The translations under genes and the position numbers were made by a program. Below are positions 18,994 through 28,317 of a DNA stretch of 64,000 nucleotides, piece by piece. Within the stretch, counting starts at the first letter, position 1; each line of letters starts with the position of its first letter. This DNA comes from Burkholderia sp. L27(2015) (lineage in GTDB: Bacteria > Pseudomonadota > Gammaproteobacteria > Burkholderiales > Burkholderiaceae), in the NCBI RefSeq assembly GCF_009765705.1, contig NZ_LMUX01000021.1, positions 882,312 through 946,311 on the forward strand, given 5' to 3'. Below the pieces are notes generated by a model that had not been told where the DNA came from, did not search any database, and saw only the letters and a program-made list of their open reading frames with translations.

Positions 18994-20052
18994 CTATGCG
19001 ACCATAGGGCTCACGCGGCCCGCGTAATCGGCCGCCACCGCATCCCATAGCCGCGCAACCAACGCCTGGTTAGCGCTCCCGCCTTGCGCCGCGAGCCGGT
19101 CACGGTACAAACGAATTTCCAGCAAGATCGTCAGCGATCCCGGCGGACCCGCGCCACGCTGGTCGCCCGCCTGCGCCATTTCCGCATCCACCGCGATCGG
19201 CGAGTCGAGCGGCAACAACCGGCCGCTGGCAATTTCATCCTCGACGGCACTGTGCGGCAAGAACGCGATGCCATGCCCGGCCGTCGCCATGGCTTTGAGC
19301 CCTTCGGCCATGTCGGTTTCGTAGACTTTGTCGAAACCCAGTTGCGAACGCGAGTTGGCGATGATGACCGCGGTCATCCGACCCAGGTAAGCATTAGGGG
19401 TATACGCGAGGAACGGCGCGACGGCGCTGCCGCCAACCGGCAGCGGGTGGCGCGGCAGACTCGGATTATCGGGGTGCGGTGCGGAAAACGGACTAATCGC
19501 TTCGTGCCCAAGTATCAGCATGTCGTAACGCGCCGGGTCGAGCGTCACCGGATGGCTGGGGTGGTGATACCCCATGACCAGGTCGCAACCGCCCTCCACC
19601 AGCGACAACAATGCGTCGTGCACATTCAAGGCACGCAGGCGGGTGCGTACCAGCGGCCTGCGATCGTGCGCGTGTTCGCGCTCGTGGCCCCGGCCACTGG
19701 CGAGCAATGTTTCGACGTGCTGCAGCCAGCGCGGAAAAAAGGTCAGTGAAAGCGTATGAGGAACCGCGAATTCGATCGTGGTCGTCGGCGCACCGCTTTG
19801 GCCGCGCAGCAGAGTCCGGGTCTCTCGCATCTGTGACAGCAAGGTCAGCGCTTGCTCGTAAAACACTTGACCGGCATGGGTCAGGCGGGTCGGATAAACC
19901 GATCGATCGATCAGCTCGGTACCGAGCCACGCTTCGAGCGCCTGGATGCGCCGTGAAAACGCCGGCTGCGTGACATGCCGCAGCTCCGCCGAACGGCTGA
20001 AACTACGCGTCTCGGCAAGCGATACAAAATCTTCCAGCCATTTCAAATCCAT
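18994..20052 (-). CDS. LysR-type transcriptional regulator (likely regulator of gdhA)
   Basis: This is a 352-residue LysR protein. The N-terminal winged helix (MDLKWLEDFVSLAETRSFSR, then HVTQPAFSRRIQALE) is intact and is followed by a substrate-binding domain with LVEGGCDLVMGYHH and ATAGHGIAFLPHSAV. Around residues 118-135 there is an Arg/His-rich stretch (GRGHEREHAHDRRP) that looks like an insertion. It lies upstream of gdhA in the same direction, 215 bp away. I infer that it controls gdhA and perhaps gltIJKL; the effector could be glutamate or 2-oxoglutarate, but that is a guess. Confidence 0.88.
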   Translation of the reverse strand: MDLKWLEDFVSLAETRSFSRSAELRHVTQPAFSRRIQALEAWLGTELIDRSVYPTRLTHAGQVFYEQALTLLSQMRETRTLLRGQSGAPTTTIEFAVPHTLSLTFFPRWLQHVETLLASGRGHEREHAHDRRPLVRTRLRALNVHDALLSLVEGGCDLVMGYHHPSHPVTLDPARYDMLILGHEAISPFSAPHPDNPSLPRHPLPVGGSAVAPFLAYTPNAYLGRMTAVIIANSRSQLGFDKVYETDMAEGLKAMATAGHGIAFLPHSAVEDEIASGRLLPLDSPIAVDAEMAQAGDQRGAGPPGSLTILLEIRLYRDRLAAQGGSANQALVARLWDAVAADYAGRVSPMVA

Positions 20053-20102
20053 TGCGCCCCCAGATCAGTTTGCTGCCACGGCACTCGCCGGCAACTTGGC
20101 GC

Positions 20103-22034
20103 CTAAGTGATCGATGCCGGCACCGCGGGAACCGACACCGCGAGCGCCGCAGCCTCGTCACCACCATCCACGCCATCGTCCTCGACCGCCTCGACCACGG
20201 CAGCCCGCTGTTGCTGCAAGGCCCACATTTGAGCGTACAGCGCGCCGCGCGCGAGCAATTCGATGTGGGTGCCGCGCTCGACGATGCGTCCCGCGTCCAT
20301 CACCAGAATTTGCTGGGCGTGGATCACGGTCGACAGCCGATGCGCAATGATCAAGGTGGTCCGGTCTCGCGCGATCTGATCCAGCTCGTTCTGGATCGCC
20401 CGCTCGGAGCGCGAGTCGAGCGCCGAGGTGGCCTCGTCGAAAATCAGGATCTCGGGGTTCTTCAGCAACGTGCGGGCAATCGCCACGCGCTGCTTCTCGC
20501 CGCCGGAGAGCTTCAAGCCGCGCTCGCCCACCGGCGTTTCATAACCCTGCGGCAAGCTCTCGATGAAATCGTGGATGTGTGCCGCCCGCGCCGCGGCGAT
20601 CACCTGTTCGCGCGACGCAAGCGGATTGCCGTAGGCGATGTTGTAGTAAATCGAATCGTTGAACAGCACCGTATCTTGCGGCACGATGCCGATCGCTGCG
20701 CGCAGCGAATGCTGCGTCACGTCGCGAATATCCTGGCCATCGACCGTGATGCGCCCCGCCCCATCGCGCGGCAGGTCGTAAAATCGGAACAGCAGGCGCG
20801 CCAACGTCGATTTGCCCGAACCGCTATGTCCGACCACGGCCGTGGTGGTGCCCGCCGCAATCGTAAAACTCACGCCGAATAAAATCTGCCGGGCCGGCTC
20901 ATACGAAAAATCGACTTGATCGAAGCTGACCTGCGCCCCGTTCACCGCGAGCGCGGGCGCTTCGGGCCGGTCGGCCACCTCGCGGCCCACGTTCATCAGC
21001 GTGAACATGCGGTCCATATCGGTCAGGCTCTGTTTGAGCTCGCGATACACCACGCCCAGGAAGTTCAGCGGGATGTAGAGTTGCAGCATGAAGGTGTTCA
21101 CCAACACCAGATCGCCCAGCGTGAGCTTGCCAGCCATGACGCCATGCACCGCGCGCCACAGGATGAACACCAGCCCGGTGGCGATGATGGCCTGCTGGCC
21201 GCCGTTGAGTAGCGACAAGGAATTCTGCGATTGGATCGCGGCGCTGCGATAGCGCCGCAGATTTTCGTCGTAGCGCTGCGCCTCGTATTCCTCGTTGCCG
21301 AAGTATTTGACGGTTTCGTAATTGAGCAGCGAGTCGATTGCGCGGCTGTTGGCCCGCGAATCCAGATCGTTCATGGTGCGCCGGAAATGAGTGCGCCACT
21401 CGGTGACCTTGACGGTAAACGCTATGTAAGTCACCAGCGCGACCAAGGTGACGATGGCGTAGTACGCCTCATATTTGACGACGAAAAACCCCAGCACCAG
21501 CCCCACTTCCACCAGCGTAGGCAGGATGCTGTAAAGCGAATAGGAAATGACCGTCTGGATTCCGCGCGTGCCGCGCTCGATGTCGCGCGTCATGCCCCCG
21601 GTCTGGCGATCCAGGTGAAAGCGCAGCGAGAGCGAATGCAAATGCCGAAACACCTGCAGCGCCAGTTGCCTGACAGCGCTCTCGGTCACCTTGATGAACA
21701 GGATTTCGCGCAGCTCCGTGAAAATCGCCGTCGACAAACGGACCATCGCGTAGGCCACCACCAGCAGCCCCACGCCGCCGATCACCAGCAGCGCGGGCGG
21801 CTGCGTGCCGAGCGAGGTCAGGTGAGCCACAGGCGTGAGCCGGTCGACGATCGCCTTCATGACGACCGGCACGCCGAGGTTGGCGACCTTGGCAGCCAAC
21901 AGGCAGGTCAGCGCCAAACCCACGCGCGACTTGTATGCCATCAGGTAAGGCAAGAGCGAGCGGATCGTCTGCCAGTCGTTACGGTGGCCTGTGCTGGCTG
22001 GCAGGGGCGGTTCGGTTGCTGCGTATCGGCGCAT
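20103..22034 (-). CDS. ABC exporter, ATM1/HMT1-type fused permease-ATPase
   Basis: This 643-residue half-transporter has an N-terminal six-helix membrane domain (about residues 40-340) and a C-terminal ATPase. Walker A is GHSGSGKST, the signature is LSGGEKQRVAIARTLL and Walker B is ILIFDEATSALDS. Sequence character (FLDRQTGGMTRDIERGTRG, YELKQSLTDMDRMF-like region) points to the ATM1/HMT1 group, which exports glutathione or thiol conjugates. The ATG at 22034 (MRRYAATEPP) is favoured because the 49 residues upstream are Pro/Arg-rich and unlike the family. The C-terminal about 30 residues are Val/Asp/Glu-rich and variable. Confidence 0.9.
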   Translation of the reverse strand: MRRYAATEPPLPASTGHRNDWQTIRSLLPYLMAYKSRVGLALTCLLAAKVANLGVPVVMKAIVDRLTPVAHLTSLGTQPPALLVIGGVGLLVVAYAMVRLSTAIFTELREILFIKVTESAVRQLALQVFRHLHSLSLRFHLDRQTGGMTRDIERGTRGIQTVISYSLYSILPTLVEVGLVLGFFVVKYEAYYAIVTLVALVTYIAFTVKVTEWRTHFRRTMNDLDSRANSRAIDSLLNYETVKYFGNEEYEAQRYDENLRRYRSAAIQSQNSLSLLNGGQQAIIATGLVFILWRAVHGVMAGKLTLGDLVLVNTFMLQLYIPLNFLGVVYRELKQSLTDMDRMFTLMNVGREVADRPEAPALAVNGAQVSFDQVDFSYEPARQILFGVSFTIAAGTTTAVVGHSGSGKSTLARLLFRFYDLPRDGAGRITVDGQDIRDVTQHSLRAAIGIVPQDTVLFNDSIYYNIAYGNPLASREQVIAAARAAHIHDFIESLPQGYETPVGERGLKLSGGEKQRVAIARTLLKNPEILIFDEATSALDSRSERAIQNELDQIARDRTTLIIAHRLSTVIHAQQILVMDAGRIVERGTHIELLARGALYAQMWALQQQRAAVVEAVEDDGVDGGDEAAALAVSVPAVPASIT

Positions 22035-22267
22035 AGGGTCGTTTTTCTTGAGCGGCGCGCGGAGCACGCCTGGGTGCACGGGGTTGCTCGGGGTTCGGCG
22101 GCCTTGCGCCGCTCCGGCCGGCGCTGGGCACGGATGGCCCGGCATCCGCCGCGACCGACTCGCAGGGGTTTTCCCGTACAATTACATTCTCATATTGTCG
22201 CAGAAGACGGGCGCTCGCACGGTGCAACGCGCAATGCGTCCAACCATACCCATAAGGGATCCAAACC

Positions 22268-22666
22268 ATGACCGAAACAAACGTGCAACTGCCCGAAACT
22301 AAATCGCCGGCCTTAAGGGTGATGGCACAGCCCGCGGATGCCAACGTGCATGGGGACGTGTTTGGCGGCTGGATCATGGCGCAGGTCGATATCGCCGGCT
22401 CGATTCCGGCGGTGCAGCGCGCCGGCGGCCGCGTGGCCACCATCGCGGTGAATTCGTTTATTTTCAAGCAGCCGGTATTCGTCGGCGACTTGCTCAGTTT
22501 CTATGCTGACGTCGTCAAGACCGGCAACACGTCGGTGACCGTATCGGTGGAAGTTTATGCGCAGCGGATGCGCGTCGCCGAGTGCGTCAAGGTGACCGAA
22601 GCCACGCTGACGTATGTCGCCACGGATAGCGATCGGCGGCCACGCGCGTTACCGCAACTGCAATAA
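22268..22666 (+). CDS. Acyl-CoA thioesterase, hotdog fold (YciA-like)
   Basis: This is a 132-residue single hotdog-domain thioesterase. The motif ADANVHGDVFGGWIMAQVD carries the catalytic Asp region of the YciA/acyl-CoA thioester hydrolase family, followed by VNSFIFKQPVFVGDLLSFY. It hydrolyses acyl-CoAs in the cytoplasm; chain length preference is unknown. It has an AAGGGAT ribosome site and ends only 3 bp from the convergent GGDEF/EAL gene. Confidence 0.92.
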   Translation: MTETNVQLPETKSPALRVMAQPADANVHGDVFGGWIMAQVDIAGSIPAVQRAGGRVATIAVNSFIFKQPVFVGDLLSFYADVVKTGNTSVTVSVEVYAQRMRVAECVKVTEATLTYVATDSDRRPRALPQLQ

Positions 22667-22669
22667 CGC

Positions 22670-25600
22670 TCAGGCGGCGGCCGACAAGGGGTCCGGACCT
22701 CGGGAAGCCGCCAGCAGCTTGGGGATCCCTTCATGCGAGATCGGCTTGGAAAAATAGTAGCCCTGCATTTCGTCGCATAGGCGATCTTTGAGGAAATCGA
22801 GTTGTGCCAAGGTTTCCACGCCCTCTGCAATCACCTGCAATTGCAGCGAGTGTGCGAGGGTAATGATGGCTGAGGTGATGGTTTCGTCCTCGTCGCTGCG
22901 GCCAATGTCGTTGACGAACGAGCGGTCGATCTTCAAACGATCGACCGGGAAGCGCTTGAGATAGCCCAGGCTTGAGTAGCCCGTACCGAAATCGTCGATG
23001 GCCAGACCAATGCCAATCGCGCGCAACTCACCGAGCATCGTGGCGGCTTCTTCACCGTTGCGCATGATCGCGCTTTCGGTCAGTTCGAGCTCCAGATATT
23101 TCGGCTCCAGTCCGGTCTCTTCCAGCACCGACTTGACCAGCGTCGCGATGTTCTTGCGGTGGAACTGACGCGCCGACAAATTGACCGACACGCGCGCCGG
23201 CGGCAAACCGGCGTCCTGCCACGCCTTGTTTTGACGGCAGGCCTCGCGCAACACCCATTCGCCCAAGGGCGCAATCAACCCGCTCTCCTCGGCCACCGGT
23301 ATAAACGCGCCCGGCGAAATCAGACCGAATTCCGGGTCCTGCCACCGCACCAGCGCTTCGAGGCCGACCACCCGGCCAGTGAGCAGATCCACCTGCGGCT
23401 GGTAATGCAGCAGGAATTCCTGGTCGCGCAGCGCCCGGCGCAGCCGCCGCTCGAGGTCCAGGCGCGTGCCCACCGTGGCGTTCATCTCAGGCTGATAGAA
23501 CTGGTAAGTATTGCGCCCCAGATCCTTGGCGCGATACATCGCCTGATCGGCCTTCTTCAGCAAAGTCTCGCCGTCGGTGCCGTCCTGCGGAAAGAGGCTG
23601 GCGCCCATGCTGCAGCCCACATACAGCTCGGTTTCGTCGATCCACATCGGCTCGGCGATGGCAGCGCGAGCGCGCTCCATCCAGGTCATCACGGCGTTTT
23701 CGTCGGCGGGGTCGTCCAGCACCACGACGAATTCGTCGCCGCCGTGGCGCGCCACGGTATCGCTAGAGCGGGCACATTGCGTAAGCCGCTCGGCAATCAC
23801 CGTCAGCAGCTTGTCGCCCACACTGTGCCCGAGTCCGTCATTCACGTTCTTGAAGCCGTCAAGATCGATAAATATCACCGCCAGATAGCCGGCACCGCGC
23901 GTGGCGCGCGCCAATGCCTGTTCGAGCCGGTCGCGCAGCAAATTGCGGTTGGGCATGCGCGTCAGCGCATCGTAATTAGCCTGGTATTCGAGCTGTTCCT
24001 GATATTGGATCAGCTCGGTCACGTCGTTGATCACGCTGATGTGATGCGTGGTGCGGCCATCGGCATCGGGAACCGGCGCAATGTACAGTTGGTTCCAGAA
24101 CAGTGCGCCATCCTTGCGGTAATTGCGCAGCACGGCGCTGACTTCGCGGTCGGCCTTCAGCGCCTCGCGTATCAGCTCCAACCCTTCCTGATCGCGGTCG
24201 TCGCGCTGCAGGAATCGGCAGTCGTACCCGAGCGCCTCGCTGGCCTCATAACCGGTAATGCGCTTGAAAGCGGGGTTCACGTACTCGATCATGTTGCCCT
24301 CGCTGGTCGGGGCAGTAATCATGATGGCGTTCACGCTGGCGTCGAGCGCGCGGCTTTGCAGGCGCAACGCCAGTTCGGAGCGCTTTTGTTCGGTGATATC
24401 CGTGAACGTGCCGAGCAAGCCGATGATGCGCCCTTCACCGCTCATGAGCGGCAGCTTGCTGCTCAGCACGTTGTGCTCGGCGCCCTGATGATCGATAAGC
24501 ACCTCCTCGATCTGCATCTTCGGGATGCCGGTTGCCATCACTTCCTGATCTTGCTCGCGCATCGCTTGCGCGGAACTGCCCCATGGCAAATCGTCATCGA
24601 GCTTGCCGATCACCTGCTCGGTGTAGGCCAGGCCGGCATCGCGCGCAAAGGCGATGTTGCAACCGAGGAAACGCGATTCGTGATCCTTCCAGAAAATCCG
24701 CTGCGGGATGTTGTCGATAATGCTCTCGAGCATCTGGTTCGAGCGGTGGACTTCGGCCTCGACCTTCATGTAATCGGTGACGTCGTTGGCCAGCACGAAA
24801 CAGGCACGGCGGTTGCGAAACGCGATCATGTGATACGACAAGTCGGCATTGATCGCCGTGCCGTCGCGGCGCACATGCTTCCAGACACCCGCCGCGCCAT
24901 GGGCGCCGGCGGCGTGGCTGGCGCGCTCGAAGCGGGCCAGATAGGATTCCAGACGCCCGACATCCTCTGGCGCATAGATGTCGCGGATCGACATCGAGTA
25001 GAACTCGGCTTCGCTGAAACCATATTGGGCGCGCGCCGCGTCGTTGACCGCGAGAAATTTCAGCGATTCGGCATCGTGCACCCACATTGGCACTGGATGG
25101 CCGTCGAATAAGTCGCGAAAGCGCGCGTCGCGGTCGCGCAAGGTGTGGGAACGGTTGGGCAGCAGGCGCTGCACGCCACCGTGGGCGAGGCTGCTGTAAA
25201 GCCAGATCAGGACGCCGGCGATGAAGAAACCCACCAACGCCGCCACGCCATCTCGCGCCAGACGGTGCGTGGGACCGGGACGGTCGGCGCCGAGCATCGC
25301 GTCGAATCCGGCCAGTGCCGTGTTCAGTATGCTGTCGATGCGGCGTGCCACAGCGCCTGGGATCGTCGTATTGCTCGCTTCGGTCGCCGCGGCGCCGGTT
25401 GGCGTTGCGCTGGTTAATGCTGCTGCGCTCACCCCGGCACCGGTTGTTGTCGTGCCGGTTGTTGTCGTGCCGGTTGTTGTCTCGGTTGCTGCTGTGTCGG
25501 TTGCTGTCTTGCCCGCTGTCGCTGCGTCTGTTGCTGCTGCGCCGCTTGTCCCCGCTCCGGTGGACCGTGCCGGTGGCGCCTGGAGGTCAGCTCGCATCAA

Positions 25601-25804
25601 ATCCGCGGCGCGCCGGGCCGCCGCCGTGGGCGATCGGAAATCTGACGCATCGTCGGACGGGGCGCGCGACGATGAGGCCGGCGCTTCGTACCGGGAAGAC
25701 GAGGCCTCTCCCCAGGCGGTGCATGCCCAAAGCCCGGTCGCGCTGATTACCGCTGCCACGATCGCCGATCTGATCACGTGCTGTTTCGGCATGTGTAGCG
25801 TCAT
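22670..25804 (-). CDS. Membrane PAS-GGDEF-EAL cyclic-di-GMP signalling protein
   Basis: The 1044-residue order is: signal or TM segment (about 10-32); about 150 residues of Ala/Thr/Ser-rich periplasmic region; TM helix (about 187-206); three PAS domains (about 227-345, 355-470, 480-600); GGDEF (about 610-775); EAL (about 785-1035). The cyclase motif GGDEF is intact in RHGGDEF, with an RSSD inhibitory site five residues before it. The phosphodiesterase motifs EALVRW and DDFGTGYSSL are also intact, so both activities are possible. An AGGGG site precedes the ATG. In-frame 15-bp repeats encode TTTTG units near residues 107-122. Confidence 0.93.
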   Translation of the reverse strand: MTLHMPKQHVIRSAIVAAVISATGLWACTAWGEASSSRYEAPASSSRAPSDDASDFRSPTAAARRAADLMRADLQAPPARSTGAGTSGAAATDAATAGKTATDTAATETTTGTTTTGTTTTGAGVSAAALTSATPTGAAATEASNTTIPGAVARRIDSILNTALAGFDAMLGADRPGPTHRLARDGVAALVGFFIAGVLIWLYSSLAHGGVQRLLPNRSHTLRDRDARFRDLFDGHPVPMWVHDAESLKFLAVNDAARAQYGFSEAEFYSMSIRDIYAPEDVGRLESYLARFERASHAAGAHGAAGVWKHVRRDGTAINADLSYHMIAFRNRRACFVLANDVTDYMKVEAEVHRSNQMLESIIDNIPQRIFWKDHESRFLGCNIAFARDAGLAYTEQVIGKLDDDLPWGSSAQAMREQDQEVMATGIPKMQIEEVLIDHQGAEHNVLSSKLPLMSGEGRIIGLLGTFTDITEQKRSELALRLQSRALDASVNAIMITAPTSEGNMIEYVNPAFKRITGYEASEALGYDCRFLQRDDRDQEGLELIREALKADREVSAVLRNYRKDGALFWNQLYIAPVPDADGRTTHHISVINDVTELIQYQEQLEYQANYDALTRMPNRNLLRDRLEQALARATRGAGYLAVIFIDLDGFKNVNDGLGHSVGDKLLTVIAERLTQCARSSDTVARHGGDEFVVVLDDPADENAVMTWMERARAAIAEPMWIDETELYVGCSMGASLFPQDGTDGETLLKKADQAMYRAKDLGRNTYQFYQPEMNATVGTRLDLERRLRRALRDQEFLLHYQPQVDLLTGRVVGLEALVRWQDPEFGLISPGAFIPVAEESGLIAPLGEWVLREACRQNKAWQDAGLPPARVSVNLSARQFHRKNIATLVKSVLEETGLEPKYLELELTESAIMRNGEEAATMLGELRAIGIGLAIDDFGTGYSSLGYLKRFPVDRLKIDRSFVNDIGRSDEDETITSAIITLAHSLQLQVIAEGVETLAQLDFLKDRLCDEMQGYYFSKPISHEGIPKLLAASRGPDPLSAAA
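25440..25484 (-). repeat. Three 15-bp tandem repeats inside the GGDEF/EAL gene
   Basis: CCGGTTGTTGTCGTG occurs at 25440-25454 and 25455-25469, and with changes at the end at 25470-25484. Each unit encodes five residues (TTTTG-like) of the periplasmic low-complexity region. The unit is a multiple of three, so copy-number change keeps frame. Confidence 0.85.
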
Positions 25805-25952
25805 ATTCCCCTGTTTTGGTCGTTAAATCAGCCGGCTGGTCAGCGCGGGTGGTATTCCCGTTATCCATCCGATCCGCCGGACGGCGATCGGGTTTTGCCC
25901 CATCAATTTAATGGTTAACGGCAACAGTTTTATTTCTTTGAGAGTAGCGGCA

Positions 25953-26534
25953 CTATAACAGGCAAAATTCACGCAATGCTGGCAGAAAGTCGTGATTAGG
26001 CGTGGCGCGTCGCGACAATTTGACCAAAATATAGCGCTGAAACGGGTCGATCCTGCTCCAGGCGGCGTCGCTGAGCGGCGGCGTCCCATGCAGGTCGCAT
26101 TGTTTGAGCACCGCCGTAGGGACTGCGCCGGGCCGAGCCCATGCCGCCGCACCGGATGAGGTCGAGGAAGGCGACAAATCGGACGCTTCGGTTTGAGCTT
26201 CCAGCGGGACCGTACTGGTCGCGCTTACCCGTTCGCGCAAATACACGGCAAAGCGCGCCGCACGGGCTTGCACGACCGCTTCGGGCGCGCTCCCGTCACG
26301 TGCCGCTTCAGACGCCCCCTCATGGGTTACCTCATGTGCCCCCTCCAACGCCAACGCCAGCGGCATCTGCACCAGCGCCACGCGGTCGGCGTGCGGCAAA
26401 GCCTGCCATTGGTCCAGCGTCAGATGCAGGCCGCACCGATCGAGGTTGAAACGCACGCACATCGGAATAAAAGTCAGGTTTTCCGAAGAAACGATTTCGA
26501 AGTCGAACAACAGCGGCAGATCGGGAAGTGGCAT
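25953..26534 (-). CDS. Nitrate reductase associated protein family
   Basis: The 193-residue product has LFDFEIVSSENLTFIPM, VRFNLDRCGL and TLDQWQALPHADRVALV at the start, and IDPFQRYILVKLSR and HDFLPALREF at the end. These match the small family annotated as nitrate reductase associated protein. Between them lies an Ala/Glu/Ser-rich stretch of about 80 residues (about 65-145), longer than I expect for the family. The biochemical role is not established. No clear Shine-Dalgarno; a start 21 bp upstream is possible. It is divergent from fdhD, with 53 bp between starts. Confidence 0.7.
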   Translation of the reverse strand: MPLPDLPLLFDFEIVSSENLTFIPMCVRFNLDRCGLHLTLDQWQALPHADRVALVQMPLALALEGAHEVTHEGASEAARDGSAPEAVVQARAARFAVYLRERVSATSTVPLEAQTEASDLSPSSTSSGAAAWARPGAVPTAVLKQCDLHGTPPLSDAAWSRIDPFQRYILVKLSRRATPNHDFLPALREFCLL

Positions 26535-26587
26535 ACGATTGTGGTTTCCAGTCATTAGGCGGTCTACGCCCTATCAACGGAACTGTA

Positions 26588-27418
26588 ATGCTAAATGAGA
26601 CCGACACCGAAAAATCCGGCTGGTGCGAACGCAGCGTAGTGCGCCATCGAGGCGGCGCCAGCGAGCCAGCTATAGACAGCGTCGCCGAAGAGTGGCCGGT
26701 TGCATTGGTGTTCAATGGTATCTCACATGCGGTGATGATGACCACGCCGCGCGATCTGGAAGCGTTTGCGGTCGGTTTTGCGCTCACCGAGGGGATCGTC
26801 GAGCGCGGTCACGATATCCAGGACATCGAGGTTCAGATCGGCGATGACAGTGCCGCCGTTCACCTCACCATCGTGCAACAAGCGTTCGTGAGCCTGAAAG
26901 ACAAGCGCCGCGCGCTGGCCGGGCGTACCGGCTGCGGCGTGTGCGGTATCGAAAGTATCGAGTTGCTCGATCTGGCTCCCGAAGTCGTGGGCGACCACGG
27001 CTTGTTGCGCGCCCTCGCGCCCGATGCAGTGCAGCAGGCCGCGCACCAGTTGCCGGCGCATCAGACGCTGATGCGCTCGACCGGCGGCGTCCATGCCGCG
27101 GCCTGGTGCGATGCGCAGGGCACGGTGCGTTTCGTGTTCGAGGACGTCGGTCGCCACAACGCCCTGGACAAGCTGATCGGGCATCTGGTGCTGCAGCGCG
27201 AGGACCTGTCGCAAGGCTTCGTTTTCATGTCGAGCCGGGCAAGCTACGAATTGGTACGCAAAGCAGCGCGTATGGATATCGCGATGCTCGCCACCATATC
27301 CGCGCCATCCTCGCTGGCGATCCGAATCGCGGAGAAAGCCGCGATCCGTCTAGTCAGCTTTTGTCGCGAGCAAGGCTACGTCGAATATGCAGCCGGCCAC
27401 GCCGAGCGCAGCGCTTAG
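26588..27418 (+). CDS. fdhD: Formate dehydrogenase accessory sulfurtransferase FdhD
   Basis: FdhD passes sulfur from IscS to the molybdenum cofactor of formate dehydrogenase. The 276-residue protein has the key redox pair in RTGCGVCG (Cys116, Cys119), a STGGVHAAAW segment, EDVGRHNALDKLIG, and FMSSRASYELV. The ATG at 26588 is used; a frame 60 bp upstream overlaps the divergent gene. No formate dehydrogenase structural gene is in the window. The stop (27416-27418) lies in a tandem repeat array shared with the convergent enoyl-CoA hydratase gene. Confidence 0.95.
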   Translation: MLNETDTEKSGWCERSVVRHRGGASEPAIDSVAEEWPVALVFNGISHAVMMTTPRDLEAFAVGFALTEGIVERGHDIQDIEVQIGDDSAAVHLTIVQQAFVSLKDKRRALAGRTGCGVCGIESIELLDLAPEVVGDHGLLRALAPDAVQQAAHQLPAHQTLMRSTGGVHAAAWCDAQGTVRFVFEDVGRHNALDKLIGHLVLQREDLSQGFVFMSSRASYELVRKAARMDIAMLATISAPSSLAIRIAEKAAIRLVSFCREQGYVEYAAGHAERSA

Positions 27419-27504
27419 CTAACGAGCGCAGCGCTTAACTATCCACCGCAACGATTAACCGACCAGCGCAGCGCCTAACTAAACCAGCGCCGCGATTAAC
27501 TAAA
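27404..27504. repeat. Five degenerate 20-bp tandem repeats between fdhD and the hydratase gene
   Basis: Units at 27404-27423, 27424-27443, 27444-27463, 27464-27483 and about 27484-27504 follow GAGCGCAGCGCTTAACTAAC. The fdhD stop (27416-27418) and the convergent hydratase stop (27496-27498) are both inside the array. The CTTAACTAAC half gives stop triplets on both strands. Confidence 0.85.
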
Positions 27505-28317
27505 CCGCGAGAAATCCGGCTTGCGTTTCTCGAAGAACGCGCTCATGGCCTCGCGCGCTTCGGGTGCGCGCAACATCTGCGAGAAATGCGTCAACTCCTC
27601 GCCTATACGCGCGGCGATTTTCGCTTCGCCCCCCGCGCCGCCCTTAAGCAGCGACTTGGTCACACGCAACGAAGCCGGCGGCAAGGCCACCAGCTTGCGA
27701 GCCTGCGCGTGGGCATAGGCCAGCACTTCGCCAGCGGGCAACACTTTGTTGACGAAACCCATCGCGAACGCCTCCTGAGCATCGAACGCGTCGCCAGTCA
27801 GCAGCTTTTCGGCCGCGCGCTGATACCCGGCAATCTGCGGCAACAACAAACTCGAAGCGGCCTCCGGACACAAGCCGAGCGCTGCGAACGGTAGCGAAAA
27901 ACGCGCCGTGTCGGCCGCGTACACCAGATCGCAATGCAGCAGCAGCGTCGTTCCGATGCCCACCGCCGGACCCGAGACGGCGGCGAGCACAGGCTTGGAG
28001 GCGGTGCTGATGCGCGTGAGGAATTGCACCACCGGCGAATCCAAGCCCGCGGGTGGCCGCTTCATGAAATCTTCGAGATCGTTGCCGGCGCTGAATATCT
28101 CCGGGCTCCCTCGAAAGAGGACTGCGCGCACGGCCGGGTCCTGCTCCGCGCCGGCGAGCGCATCCACCATCGTCTGATACATGGCCGAGGTGATCGAGTT
28201 CTTCTTCTCAGGCCGGTTAAACGCGATAGTCAGCAGGCCGGCCTCGATACCAACCACGATGGGCGATGAGGGGGCCGGCTCGATCGAAGGGTTCATAGTG
28301 GTGTGCTCGCTGGACAT
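27496..28317 (-). CDS. Enoyl-CoA hydratase/isomerase family protein
   Basis: This 273-residue crotonase-fold enzyme is probably in fatty acid or acyl-CoA degradation. The oxyanion-hole motifs are EIFSAGNDLEDF and AVSGPAVGIGTTLLLHCD. The residue pattern PFAALGLCPEAASSLLLP resembles the PaaG/Eci-like branch, so an isomerase activity is possible. It starts at the base after the thiolase stop (TAA then ATG), so translation is coupled. It is the last gene of the five-gene beta-oxidation cluster. Confidence 0.88.
   Translation of the reverse strand: MSSEHTTMNPSIEPAPSSPIVVGIEAGLLTIAFNRPEKKNSITSAMYQTMVDALAGAEQDPAVRAVLFRGSPEIFSAGNDLEDFMKRPPAGLDSPVVQFLTRISTASKPVLAAVSGPAVGIGTTLLLHCDLVYAADTARFSLPFAALGLCPEAASSLLLPQIAGYQRAAEKLLTGDAFDAQEAFAMGFVNKVLPAGEVLAYAHAQARKLVALPPASLRVTKSLLKGGAGGEAKIAARIGEELTHFSQMLRAPEAREAMSAFFEKRKPDFSRFS

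Noticed and set aside
23159-25111. Long plus-strand open frame over the GGDEF/EAL gene
   Set aside because: Antisense shadow of a gene with intact PAS, GGDEF and EAL motifs.
27404-27504. Could the 20-bp repeats be a CRISPR array
   Set aside because: Units are contiguous without spacers, degenerate, and only five; no cas gene is present.
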